Source: Caenispirillum bisanense
Lineage (GTDB): Bacteria; Pseudomonadota; Alphaproteobacteria; Rhodospirillales; Rhodospirillaceae
NCBI RefSeq assembly: GCF_039523075.1
Contig: NZ_BAAAEP010000019.1
Location: forward strand, 13,072-77,071
DNA length: 64,000 bases
Reading direction: 5' to 3'
In this document: positions 1-7,362 of the stretch, piece after piece
How positions within the stretch are numbered: the first letter of the stretch is position 1
Layout: every line of letters begins with the position of its first letter
The notes under the pieces: generated by a model
The model's input: only the letters and a program-made list of their open reading frames with translations
What the model was told of the DNA's origin: nothing
Database searches by the model: none
Made by a program: the position numbers and the translations under genes

Positions 1-618
1 GCGGCGGCGCACCTGCGCCTCGAACTCGCGCACCACGCCGGAGCGTTCCATCAGCGCCTTGAAGCGGTCGCGCGCCTCCGGGTCGACGTAAAGCTGGCCG
101 GCGATGTCGGTCAGCCCCTCCATCAGGTCGCGCGGCGAGTCGTAGCCGTAGATGCGGGCGAGCGCCGGATTGACCTGGATGTAGCCGCCCTGCAGGGTGG
201 ACTGATAGATGCCCTCCACCGCGTTTTCGAAGATGCTGCGCCAGCGCCGCTCGGCCTCGCGCACCGCCCGTTCCACCACCTGCTGTTCGGTGATGTCGGT
301 CAGCAGCACCAGGGTGTGGGTTTCCGACAACCGACGCAGGTGCAGGGTGGTGGTGCGCCCGCCAAGGCTGAAGGTGACGGTGCGGCCGTCATCGCCGGCC
401 GGGTCGATGCAGGTGAGGCAGAGATCGTCGCCCAGCAGCTCGTCCAGCGACCCGCCCAGCAACCGGATGACCGGCCGCTCCACCAGCGCCGCGAAGGCGC
501 TGTTGGCGTAGACCACACGCCCCTGCGCCAGCACCGCCACGCCGTCGGGCAGGTGGTCCAGCAAGGCGCGGGTGATGCGGGCCGGCAAGGGGTGCCGGTC
601 GGCGGAAGCATCCAGCAT
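1..618 (-). CDS. PAS-domain sensor protein, N-terminal part (runs off the left edge)
   Basis: The minus frame is open from an ATG at 616-618 to base 1, giving 206 residues with no stop, so the gene is cut by the window edge. Residues about 15-115 look like a divergent PAS domain. After a helical linker (ITEQQVVERAVREAERRWR), residues about 127-206 form a clear second PAS domain that starts with a WRSIFENAVEGIYQ segment and continues to the FxxxVRRR end. Such tandem PAS regions normally precede a histidine kinase or GGDEF/EAL output, which would lie outside the window. The ribosome-binding site is weak, so the start is only probable. The signal sensed cannot be read from this part. Confidence 0.72.
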   Translation of the reverse strand, partial: MLDASADRHPLPARITRALLDHLPDGVAVLAQGRVVYANSAFAALVERPVIRLLGGSLDELLGDDLCLTCIDPAGDDGRTVTFSLGGRTTTLHLRRLSETHTLVLLTDITEQQVVERAVREAERRWRSIFENAVEGIYQSTLQGGYIQVNPALARIYGYDSPRDLMEGLTDIAGQLYVDPEARDRFKALMERSGVVREFEAQVRRR

Positions 619-756
619 CTGCACAGTTTCTCGTCAGCGGCACCCGCGGACCGGCGGGCTGCCCACAGGATAAGCGGGCCGATTGTGCCATGCAACAAAA
701 GGCTTTACGGGTTTGCGACAAAAAGCGGTAGGAACCTTACCTGCCTGGATAGTCAC

Positions 757-786
757 AAAAAAAGCCCCCGCCGGCTGGCGGGGGCT
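757..786 (-). terminator. Intrinsic terminator of gapR
   Basis: A perfect 10-bp stem (763-772 with 777-786) closes a four-base loop. Read on the minus strand it is followed by a seven-T tract (757-763). It lies 30 bases past the gapR stop, so it ends that transcript before the sensor gene. Confidence 0.85.
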
Positions 787-815
787 GCGGCGGCGCGACG
801 CTGGCGCCGGGTCGG

Positions 816-1085
816 TCAGTAGCCGACGGCGGACAGATAGAGGTCGAGCAGCTCTTCCTGCTCGGCCCGTTCATGGGGCTCCATCTTCCGGATGCGGATG
901 ATCTGCCGCATGATCTTGGTGTCGAAGCCGGACGACTTGGCCTCGGCATAGACGTCCTTGATGTCGGAGGCGATGTTGGCCTTTTCCTCCTCCAGGCGCT
1001 CGATGCGCTCGATGAAGGAGCGGAGCTGGTCGGCGGCGATGCCGCCAACGTCATTGCTGGCCTGGGCGCCGGTCTCGTCGGCCAT
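816..1085 (-). CDS. gapR: GapR/DUF2312 nucleoid-associated DNA-binding protein
   Basis: This 89-residue protein matches the UPF0335/DUF2312 family in length and composition. Its N-terminal half is a long charged helix (LRSFIERIERLEEEKANIASD), followed by a YAEAKSSGFD-type turn and a basic IMRQIIRIRK helix. In Caulobacter, family member GapR forms a clamp on overtwisted DNA ahead of replication and transcription and helps topoisomerases. It is cytoplasmic and nearly universal in alphaproteobacteria, so it is a useful taxonomic marker here. The gene stands alone, with a good promoter upstream (1160-1188) and a strong terminator downstream. Confidence 0.9.
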   Translation of the reverse strand: MADETGAQASNDVGGIAADQLRSFIERIERLEEEKANIASDIKDVYAEAKSSGFDTKIMRQIIRIRKMEPHERAEQEELLDLYLSAVGY

Positions 1086-1159
1086 GGCGTGGAATTCCTC
1101 GTTGTCTTGAAACGGTTCGGGCGGCGCCGAGTCGCGATGCGGCGCCCGACTGGAGGGCG

Positions 1160-1188
1160 AAGATAGCCGACGCCATTGCCGCCTTCAA
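1160..1188 (-). promoter_or_regulatory. Sigma70-type promoter of gapR
   Basis: On the minus strand TTGAAG (1183-1188) is separated by 17 bases from TATCTT (1160-1165). This is close to the sigma70 consensus and places the transcript start about 70 bases before the gapR ATG. Confidence 0.6.
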
Positions 1189-1242
1189 GCAAGGAGCAGC
1201 CCCCTAGGCTGCCGCCCGCGGCTGGCGTATAACCGGGGGACC

Positions 1243-2466
1243 ATGCAGCCAGACGCCCTTTCGCCCGGCACGCCGCCGCCCTCCTCGCCGCTTGAGCGCC
1301 TGACGGTGCTGCTGGTGGAGGACAACCTCTATATCCGCGACATCCTGGCCCAGACCCTGCGCGCCCTGGGCGTGCACAAGATCGCCCTTGCCCGCAACGG
1401 CGAGGAAGCGGTGGCGGTGCTGCGGCGGCGCGGGGCGCTGGCGGCCCATAACGGCGTCATGGGGGTGGACCTCATCATCTCCGACATGGTGATGCGGCCG
1501 GTGAACGGGCTGATGCTGCTGAAGTGGGTGCGCCAGCGCAAGGAAAGCCCCAACCGCTTCATGCCCTTCATCATGCTGTCGGGCGCCGCCGACCGCGAGT
1601 TCGTCGAGGCCTCCCGCGATCTGGGCGCCGACGAGTTCCTCGCCAAGCCATTCTCCGTCTCGGCGGTCTACGAGCGGCTGCGGTGGGTGGTCGACCATCC
1701 GCGCCCCTTCGTCTGCACCCGCGACTACTTCGGCCCCGACCGCCGCCGCCACCGCGGCAACGCCCCCGCCGACATGGCGGAACGGCGGCGCGAGGGCGAG
1801 GAACACGCCACCATCGTCTACAGCGGCGACACCATCGTGCGGCCGAAGAAGGCGGGCGACGTGTGGCTGTTCAAGCTGCCCAACCTGCTGCGCCAGAAGA
1901 TGGGCCTGACCGACGCCGACCCCGACTTCGTGCTGCCCAAGGGCCTTCTGGAAGAAGCCGAGTCGAGCCTGGAGCGCCACGCCGCCGACTTCCACGACTG
2001 GGCGGGCGCCTATCTGAAGCGGCTGTCGGACTGGGTCGATTCGGCCCGCACGGTGCCGGCCATGCGCCACCGCGACTTCGAGTCGATCAACCTGACCGCC
2101 CACGAGCTGCGCGGCGAGGGCGGCACTTTCGGCTATCCGCTCATCACCCTGTTCGCCAAGAGCCTCTACGAGGCCACCGGCCACGGCTGCCGCCAGGACG
2201 ATGCCGCCCTGGAGGTGGTGAAGGCCCACATCGACGCCATGCGGGCGGTCATCCGCGACCGCATCGCCGGCGATGGCGGCGACACCGGGCGCGAGCTTTA
2301 CGCCACCCTGCAGGCGGCCATCGCCCGCTGGCGGCCCGACCTGGTGAAGACCGAACCCGCCCCGCCCGCCGCCGCAAAGGGGAAGGCCGCCGCCAAGGCA
2401 GCGCGGGCGGAACCCGCCGCCGCAGCCGCCAAGGCAGCCACCGCCGGTCCGAAGCGGAAGGGCTGA
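1243..2466 (+). CDS. Response regulator: receiver domain with C-terminal Hpt-like domain
   Basis: The protein has 407 residues. Residues about 19-145 form a receiver domain: acidic pair ED near residue 26, phosphoacceptor Asp81 in LIISDMVM, and Lys135 in LAKPF. A charged linker follows. Residues about 235-345 are helical and carry HELRGEGGTFG, which fits the Hpt phosphotransfer pattern HxLKGxxxxxG with His287 as the likely phosphorylated residue. The last 45 residues are an Ala/Lys-rich basic tail. There is no DNA-binding output, so it probably acts inside a phosphorelay. A TATAAC box lies at 1228-1233, which would leave a very short leader. A GGGGA only two bases before the ATG is a poorly spaced ribosome-binding site. 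No partner kinase is adjacent, apart from the sensor fragment at the window start. Confidence 0.82.
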   Translation: MQPDALSPGTPPPSSPLERLTVLLVEDNLYIRDILAQTLRALGVHKIALARNGEEAVAVLRRRGALAAHNGVMGVDLIISDMVMRPVNGLMLLKWVRQRKESPNRFMPFIMLSGAADREFVEASRDLGADEFLAKPFSVSAVYERLRWVVDHPRPFVCTRDYFGPDRRRHRGNAPADMAERRREGEEHATIVYSGDTIVRPKKAGDVWLFKLPNLLRQKMGLTDADPDFVLPKGLLEEAESSLERHAADFHDWAGAYLKRLSDWVDSARTVPAMRHRDFESINLTAHELRGEGGTFGYPLITLFAKSLYEATGHGCRQDDAALEVVKAHIDAMRAVIRDRIAGDGGDTGRELYATLQAAIARWRPDLVKTEPAPPAAAKGKAAAKAARAEPAAAAAKAATAGPKRKG

Positions 2467-2470
2467 GGGG

Positions 2471-2668
2471 TCACTTGCGGGCGATCACCCAGATCGCATG
2501 GATGATGCCGGGGATGTAGCCGAGCAGGGTCAGCACGATGTTGATCCAGAAGTGCTTGCCGAAGCCGACCTCGAAGAACACGCCGAGCGGCGGCAGGATG
2601 ATGGCGAGCACGATGCGGAACAGGTCGCCGGCCATGCTGTCGCCGGTGCCGCGGTGGCCGTTGGCCAT
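2471..2668 (-). CDS. Pmp3/YqaE family small membrane protein
   Basis: This 65-residue protein has two closely spaced membrane helices. It carries the UPF0057 signature of a proline-rich turn (LPPLGVFFEVG) in the first hairpin and NIVLTLLGYIPGIIHAIWVI in the second. Family members are stress-induced plasma-membrane proteolipids (yeast Pmp3, bacterial YqaE) that affect membrane potential and cation leakage. A GGAGGA about eight bases upstream supports the ATG at 2668; an internal ATG at residue 12 is possible but has less support. It converges on the receiver-Hpt gene, with only four bases between the two stop codons. Confidence 0.85.
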   Translation of the reverse strand: MANGHRGTGDSMAGDLFRIVLAIILPPLGVFFEVGFGKHFWINIVLTLLGYIPGIIHAIWVIARK

Positions 2669-2772
2669 GTATCGGGTCCTCCGTCAGGGGTGAGGCAGTT
2701 TCCCCCATAACGGGCGGCGACGGCAGGCGGCTGCCGCGGCGCCCTGCCGCGACAGCCGATGCCGGCGGGTGA

Positions 2773-3153
2773 TCAGCGCCGCAGGTCGATCTCGACTCCG
2801 GGCTCGCCGGAGAACTCCACCAGGATGTCCTCGTCGCGCACGATGTACTGGCAGGCCAGCCGGTAGGGCGGCGGCACGTCGTTGGTTTCCGCCTCGTACA
2901 GCTGCTCCTTGGTCAGCTTGCCGTTGACCGACAGGGTGAGCTTTTCCTTGTCGGTCAGGCTGACCGCCATGACCTTGCTGCCGAGCGGCGTGACCTTGAT
3001 CAGGCAGGCGCCGCACTCGCCGTCCTGGCAGTGGCAGGGGATGGGCACCTCGTGCCGCTTGGCCAGGGCCAGCACGGTGGATGTGTCGCCGGCCACCGCA
3101 TAGACGGTGCAGTCGCGCGGCATCGCGGGGCTCGAAAAGGTGACGTTCGCCAT
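2773..3153 (-). CDS. Shethna-type [2Fe-2S] ferredoxin (FeSII protein, nitrogenase-protective)
   Basis: The 126-residue protein resembles the Azotobacter vinelandii FeSII (Shethna) protein along its whole length, including the FSSPxMP start, the cluster loop CQDGECGACL, the LTDKEK segment, the PPxYRLACQ motif and the DEDxLVEFxGEPG end. The likely cluster ligands are Cys42, Cys47, Cys50 and Cys101; Cys40 is extra. FeSII binds oxidised nitrogenase and holds it in an oxygen-tolerant inactive complex. The ATG at 3153 has a strong AGGAGG; an in-frame upstream start is less likely. It is divergent from a nitrogenase-associated gene, which fits this role. No nif structural genes are in the window, so nitrogen fixation is inferred. 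Confidence 0.85.
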   Translation of the reverse strand: MANVTFSSPAMPRDCTVYAVAGDTSTVLALAKRHEVPIPCHCQDGECGACLIKVTPLGSKVMAVSLTDKEKLTLSVNGKLTKEQLYEAETNDVPPPYRLACQYIVRDEDILVEFSGEPGVEIDLRR

Positions 3154-3258
3154 GGGTAAACCTCCTGCGCTCCGGGAAGCGTGGGTTGGGTTGGACTGGC
3201 CGCACCTGGGGGGAACGCCCACCATATGCACATATATTAGGCGCAGGAACGGTAGGGA

Positions 3259-3288
3259 CTATTATTTCATCACGGTTCAGGTTATCAA
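3259..3288 (-). promoter_or_regulatory. Probable sigma70 promoter of the FeSII ferredoxin
   Basis: On the minus strand TTGATA (3283-3288) and TAATAG (3259-3264) are 18 bases apart, inside an AT-rich patch between the two divergent genes. I found no sigma54 -24/-12 element here. A TGT-ACA pair near 3309 has an 11-base gap rather than the 10 expected for NifA. Confidence 0.45.
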
Positions 3289-3375
3289 GGGATTCATCAT
3301 GACGGAGCTGTGACGGAACGGCACAGGCCCCCAGGCCGCCCCGGCAGGCACCGCCCCACATGAGGAGAAAGACCG

Positions 3376-3819
3376 ATGGCTCACGTGATCTTCTACGGCA
3401 AGCCGGAGTGCCCGGCGAACGCCAAGCAGCGCCGCCAGCTGGAAGCGGCGGGACATACCATCGAGTTCCGTGACCTGACCGTCGAGTCGTGGACGGCGGA
3501 AACCCTGCGGCCCTATTTCGAGGGACGGCCGGTCAGCACCTGGCTCAACAAGCTGCATCCCAAGGTGCGCACCAACGCCATCGACCCCGATGCCCAGACG
3601 CCCGACAAGGCGCTGACGCTGATGATGGCGGACCCGGACCTGATCCGCCGGCCGCTGCTGCAGGTGGGCGGACAGAAGAAGTTCGGCTTCGACCCGGTGC
3701 AGATCGAAGCCTGGATCGGCCTGCGGCCGCGCGCCGACGGCATGACCTGCGACGAAAAGCACGCCGTCGGCCGCTGCGACCACGGCCACCAGCACTTCCC
3801 CCAGGCCGCCTCCGCCTGA
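3376..3819 (+). CDS. Nitrogenase-associated protein, ArsC/Spx-like thioredoxin fold
   Basis: This 147-residue protein begins with HVIFYGKPECPANAKQRR, a beta-strand and ArsC-type active-site loop with one cysteine (Cys12) and no second redox partner three residues on. The segments RPYFEGRPVSTWLN, LMMADPDLIRRPLL and VGGQKKFGFD are typical of the ArsC-like nitrogenase-associated family found beside nif and FeSII genes. It is therefore unlikely to be an arsenate reductase. The last 25 residues add a Cys/His-rich tail (TCDEKH, GRCDHGHQH) that could bind metal. A GGAG lies about ten bases before the ATG. It is divergent from the FeSII ferredoxin, and a shared regulatory region is likely. Confidence 0.82.
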   Translation: MAHVIFYGKPECPANAKQRRQLEAAGHTIEFRDLTVESWTAETLRPYFEGRPVSTWLNKLHPKVRTNAIDPDAQTPDKALTLMMADPDLIRRPLLQVGGQKKFGFDPVQIEAWIGLRPRADGMTCDEKHAVGRCDHGHQHFPQAASA

Positions 3820-3913
3820 GGGAGCGACCGGACGACCGCCCTCGCCCGGCCCTGCCCTCGCGGCGGGCCGGTGCGGTGGCGGCACGGCACTGCGCGCCCC
3901 TTCGACGCTGCGG

Positions 3914-4186
3914 CTAGCGCTCGCTGGCGGCGGAGCCGACCACGCCCCAGCGCGCCCGCCATTCCCGGCGCAGGCGGGCATCGCGGGCGTTGAGCAGCGG
4001 ATAGAGGACCAGGTAGACGATCCCGAGCAGCGCCAGCGACACCCACGGGTTCGCCAGCGCGACGCCGAGAATCATCAGTTCAAGGGTCAGTTCGCCGGCA
4101 GCAGCACCCAGCGACAGCACGAAGGCCCGCAAGGCCGGCGGGGGGCCGAGATCCGGTTCGGGAATCGGCGGCAGGGACTGAGGCAT
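3914..4186 (-). CDS. Small membrane protein, two predicted helices (paralogue of the next gene)
   Basis: The 90-residue protein has a proline-rich cytoplasmic start (MPQSLPPIPEPDLGPPP), two hydrophobic segments at about residues 20-44 and 48-65, and a strongly basic tail (ARDARLRREWRAR). I do not recognise a family. It shares layout and several positions with the gene just upstream at 4252-4539: D-[LF]-G-P-P, L-[KR]-A, PWxSL and an Arg-rich end. This suggests an old tandem duplication. Both follow pyk on the same strand. Function unknown. Confidence 0.6.
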   Translation of the reverse strand: MPQSLPPIPEPDLGPPPALRAFVLSLGAAAGELTLELMILGVALANPWVSLALLGIVYLVLYPLLNARDARLRREWRARWGVVGSAASER

Positions 4187-4251
4187 GGTTCACCTCACGT
4201 TTTTTCTTGGACACTCCCAAGACTCAACGCTCGGTGTTTTGCGCCCGTCCT

Positions 4252-4539
4252 TCAACTGCCCGTAGGGGTGGGACCGTCGGGATTCCGGCCCTCGGCGAGC
4301 ATTTTCCGGCGCCGACGCAGCCACGTTTCATAGGCGAAATAGCCGGCACCCAGGCCGAAGGCGATGCCGAGCGACCGCCACGGCTGCGGCTCCGCATCGG
4401 CCAGCAGCAGTTCCGCCGACAGCGACAGCGCCCCGCCGATGAGGCCGATGACCAGTGCCTTCAGCAGCAGCGGCGGCCCGAAATCACGGGCCGGCGAGGG
4501 CGGCCGGGGCGGCTGGTCGGGGCGGCGGGGCGTGGTCAC
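4252..4539 (-). CDS. Small membrane protein, two predicted helices (paralogue of the previous gene)
   Basis: The 95-residue protein starts with a Pro/Arg-rich stretch (MTTPRRPDQPPRPPSP). It has hydrophobic segments at about residues 27-46 and 54-70, then a basic WLRRRRKM region. It begins only ten bases after the pyruvate kinase stop, so it is probably the fifth gene of that operon. Its likeness to the 3914-4186 product is visible by eye. No catalytic motif is present and I do not know the function. Confidence 0.62.
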   Translation of the reverse strand: MTTPRRPDQPPRPPSPARDFGPPLLLKALVIGLIGGALSLSAELLLADAEPQPWRSLGIAFGLGAGYFAYETWLRRRRKMLAEGRNPDGPTPTGS

Positions 4540-4549
4540 GCGGTGATCC

Positions 4550-5974
4550 TCAGCAATACTCTTCCACCCAGGCGATGCGCAGGATGTTGGTGGTGCCGGG
4601 GGTACCGAAGGGCACGCCGGCGGTGATCACCAGCCGCTCGCCCACCTTGGCGATCTCCTGGTCGAGCGCGATGCGGCAGGCCTTTTCCACCATCTCGCCG
4701 AAGCTGGTCAGTTCGGTGGTGACGGTGCAGTGGGTGCCCCAGGCCAGCACCAGCCGCCGCGCCACCCGGCGGTCGGCGGTCAGGCACACCACCGGCACCA
4801 GCGGCCGCTCGCGCGCCGCCCGCAGGGTGGTGGAGCCCGACGAGGTGAAGGTGACGACGGCGGCGGCGCGCAGGGTCAGCGCCACCTGGCGGGCGGCGGC
4901 GGAAATGGCGTCGGCGGCAGTGTTCTCCGGCGCCTCGCGGCCGGCTTCCATGATCATCCGGTAGGTGTCGTCCTTCTCCACCCGCTGGATGATCTTGTCC
5001 ATCATGGACACCGCTTCGACCGGATAGGCACCGGCGGCGCTTTCCGCCGACAGCATCACCGCATCGGCGCCGTCGTAGATGGCGGTGGCGACGTCGGAGG
5101 CTTCGGCGCGCGTCGGGGCCGGGCTCTGCACCATGCTTTCCAGCATCTGCGTCGCCACCACCACCGGCTTGCCGACATGGCGGCAGGCCTGGACGATGCG
5201 CTTCTGCAGGATCGGCACGTTCTCCGGCGGGCTTTCGACGCCCAGGTCGCCGCGCGCCACCATCACCGCGTCCGACAGCTCGATGATCTCGGTCAGCTTG
5301 TCGATGGCGGAGGGCTTTTCCAGCTTGGAGATGATGGCGGCGCGGCCGGCCACCAGCTTGCGGGCCTCGGCCACGTCCTCCGGCCGCTGCACGAAGGACA
5401 GCGCCACCCAGTCCACCCCCAGGTCGAGGCCGAACTGCAGGTCGCGGCGGTCCTTCTCCGTCAGGGCGGAGATGGGCAGCACCACGTCGGGCACGTTGAG
5501 GCCCTTCTTGTCCGACAGCGGGCCGCCGGTCAGCACCACCGTCTCGGCAAAGTCGGGGCCGTGGCTTTCCACCCGCAGGCGGATCTTGCCGTCGTCGAGC
5601 AGCAGCTCGGTCCCCGCCGTCAGGGCGGAGTAGACTTCCGGGTGCAGCAGCGGCGCCCGTTCCTCGTTGCCGGGGGCGGGGTCCATGTCCAGCCGCAGGC
5701 GCTGCCCGGCCTTCAGCTGCACCTTGCCGCCGGCGAAGGTGCCGACGCGCAGCTTCGGCCCCTGCAGGTCCATCAGGATGGCGATGGGACGGTCCAGCTT
5801 CTTCTCGATGGCGCGTACGATGTCGTAGCGCTCGCGATGGTCCTCGTGGGAGCCATGGCTGAAGTTGAAGCGGAAGACGTCCGCGCCGGCACGGCACAGG
5901 GCTTCGATGGTGGCGGCGGAGGAGCTGGCCGGCCCCAGCGTCGCGATGATCTTGGCGTTGCGATAGCGTCTCAT
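4550..5974 (-). CDS. pyk: Pyruvate kinase
   Basis: The protein has 474 residues, the usual length. It starts RRYRNAKIIATLGPAS and carries the RFNFSHGSHEDH substrate loop, LEKPSAI around the catalytic lysine, MVARGDLGVE, and the ATQMLESM signature; a C-terminal allosteric domain follows. It converts phosphoenolpyruvate and ADP to pyruvate and ATP. I chose the ATG at 5974 because family similarity starts there and a GGTGGAG precedes it; an in-frame upstream ATG at 6085 would overlap the glycerate kinase stop. It lies 79 bases downstream of glycerate 2-kinase on the same strand. The product 2-phosphoglycerate would reach it through enolase, which is not in this window. Confidence 0.95.
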   Translation of the reverse strand: MRRYRNAKIIATLGPASSSAATIEALCRAGADVFRFNFSHGSHEDHRERYDIVRAIEKKLDRPIAILMDLQGPKLRVGTFAGGKVQLKAGQRLRLDMDPAPGNEERAPLLHPEVYSALTAGTELLLDDGKIRLRVESHGPDFAETVVLTGGPLSDKKGLNVPDVVLPISALTEKDRRDLQFGLDLGVDWVALSFVQRPEDVAEARKLVAGRAAIISKLEKPSAIDKLTEIIELSDAVMVARGDLGVESPPENVPILQKRIVQACRHVGKPVVVATQMLESMVQSPAPTRAEASDVATAIYDGADAVMLSAESAAGAYPVEAVSMMDKIIQRVEKDDTYRMIMEAGREAPENTAADAISAAARQVALTLRAAAVVTFTSSGSTTLRAARERPLVPVVCLTADRRVARRLVLAWGTHCTVTTELTSFGEMVEKACRIALDQEIAKVGERLVITAGVPFGTPGTTNILRIAWVEEYC

Positions 5975-6053
5975 GGTGGCTCCACCATAGCCGCACCGCC
6001 GCCCCGCCGGAAGGGGGTACGACGCCGGCCGGGGTTGAAGATTTCGTGATGCC

Positions 6054-7334
6054 TCAGCCGGCGGCGGCGGTGATGAGGATGGCACGGAAATCGTTGACGT
6101 TGGTGCGGGTCGGACCGGTCGTCACCAACGCGCCGAGGGCGGCGAAGGCGCCATAGGAGTCGTGACGGTCGAGCGCCGCGGCCACCTCCACCCCCGCCGC
6201 CCGCGCCCGCGCCAGGGTGTCAGGGCCGATGGCGGCGCCGGCGTTATCCTCGCTGCCGTCGATGCCGTCGGTGTCGCAGGCGATGGCGTGGATGCCCGGC
6301 GCCCCGTCCAGGGCCACCGCCAGGGCAAGGGCGAATTCGGCATTGGGGCCGCCGCGTCCCTGCCCGTCGTGGGTCACCGTCAACTCGCCGCCCGACAGCA
6401 GCACGCAGGGCGGCGCCAGCGGCAGGCCGTGGCGGCGGCAGCCCAGCGCCATGCCGGCCAGCGCCCGCGCCGCCTCCCGCGCCTCGCCCTCCAGCGCATC
6501 GCCGAGCACCAGCGGCGTCACCCCGGCCGCCCGCGCCTCCTCCGCCGCCGCCAGCAGGGAGGCGACGGGGCGGGCGATCACCCGCGTTTCCACCCGCGCG
6601 AAGGCAGCATCGCCGGGCTTGGGCGTCTCCGCCTCCGGCCGCGCCAGCCAGTCGGCCACCGCCGCCTGCGGAGTGATGCCGTGGCGGCGCAGAATGGCCT
6701 CGGCCTGCTGCCGCGTCGTCGGGTCGGGCACCGTCGGGCCGCTGGCGATGACGGACGGGTCGTCACCCGGCACGTCGGAAATGGCCAGCGCCAGCACCCG
6801 CGCCCCGCCCGCCGCCTGCGCCAGCCGGCCGCCCTTGATGGCGCTGATGTGCTTGCGCACGCAGTTGATCTCGGCGATGGCGGCACCGCTGTTGAGCAGC
6901 GCCCGCGTCACCGCCTGCTTGTCGGCGTGGCTGATGCCGGCCGCCGGCAGCGACAGCAGCGCCGAGCCGCCGCCGGAGATGAGGCACAGCAGCAGGTCGT
7001 CGGGACCAAGCCCCTGCGCCAGCGCCAGGATGCGCTCCGCCGCCTGCCGGCCGGGATCGTCGGGAACCGGGTGAGCGGCCTCCACCACGTCGATCCGCCC
7101 CGCCGCGCCGCCATGGCCGTAGCGGGTGACCACCAGCCCGGACAGCGGCGCCGACGCCGGCCATGCCGCATCCGCCGCCGCCGCCGTGGCCGCCGCCGGC
7201 CTGCCGGCGCCGACCACCACCGTCCGCCCGGCCGGCGGCGGCGGCCGGTGCGGCGGCACGATGCGGGCGGGATCGGCGGCGGCAACGGCGGCGTCGAACA
7301 GCCGGCGCAGCAGGCGGTCGGGGTCGAAACTCAT
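6054..7334 (-). CDS. Glycerate 2-kinase (MOFRL/GckA family)
   Basis: The 426-residue protein belongs to the DUF4147-MOFRL family, often labelled hydroxypyruvate reductase TtuD but biochemically glycerate 2-kinase. The nucleotide region shows LLLCLISGGGSALLSLP and CVRKHISAIKGGRLA. The C-terminal MOFRL domain holds CVLLSGGELTV, GRGGPNAEFALALA and the IACDTDGIDGSEDNAGA loop. It would phosphorylate D-glycerate to 2-phosphoglycerate. The ATG at 7334 fits the family start (SFDPDRLLRRLFDAAV). It sits between an MFS transporter (28-base gap) and pyk, which suggests uptake and breakdown of glycerate, glycolate- or tartrate-derived acids. The glycolate oxidase genes at 12.6-16.6 kb would make glyoxylate, a glycerate precursor. 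Confidence 0.9.
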   Translation of the reverse strand: MSFDPDRLLRRLFDAAVAAADPARIVPPHRPPPPAGRTVVVGAGRPAAATAAAADAAWPASAPLSGLVVTRYGHGGAAGRIDVVEAAHPVPDDPGRQAAERILALAQGLGPDDLLLCLISGGGSALLSLPAAGISHADKQAVTRALLNSGAAIAEINCVRKHISAIKGGRLAQAAGGARVLALAISDVPGDDPSVIASGPTVPDPTTRQQAEAILRRHGITPQAAVADWLARPEAETPKPGDAAFARVETRVIARPVASLLAAAEEARAAGVTPLVLGDALEGEAREAARALAGMALGCRRHGLPLAPPCVLLSGGELTVTHDGQGRGGPNAEFALALAVALDGAPGIHAIACDTDGIDGSEDNAGAAIGPDTLARARAAGVEVAAALDRHDSYGAFAALGALVTTGPTRTNVNDFRAILITAAAG

Positions 7335-7362
7335 GGCGGGGGCCCTCGGCGGCTGGAGTCGG

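Noticed and set aside
3278..3291. Possible FNR box near the FeSII promoter
   Set aside because: Only the right half (ATCAA) fits; the left half (GTTCA) has four mismatches to TTGAT.
3309..3325. Possible NifA upstream activator site (TGT-N-ACA)
   Set aside because: The spacing is 11 instead of the required 10 bases and no sigma54 -24/-12 element is near.
3376..3819. Arsenate reductase ArsC
   Set aside because: The fold is ArsC-like, but the residues and the FeSII neighbour match the nitrogenase-associated subfamily, and no ars genes are near.
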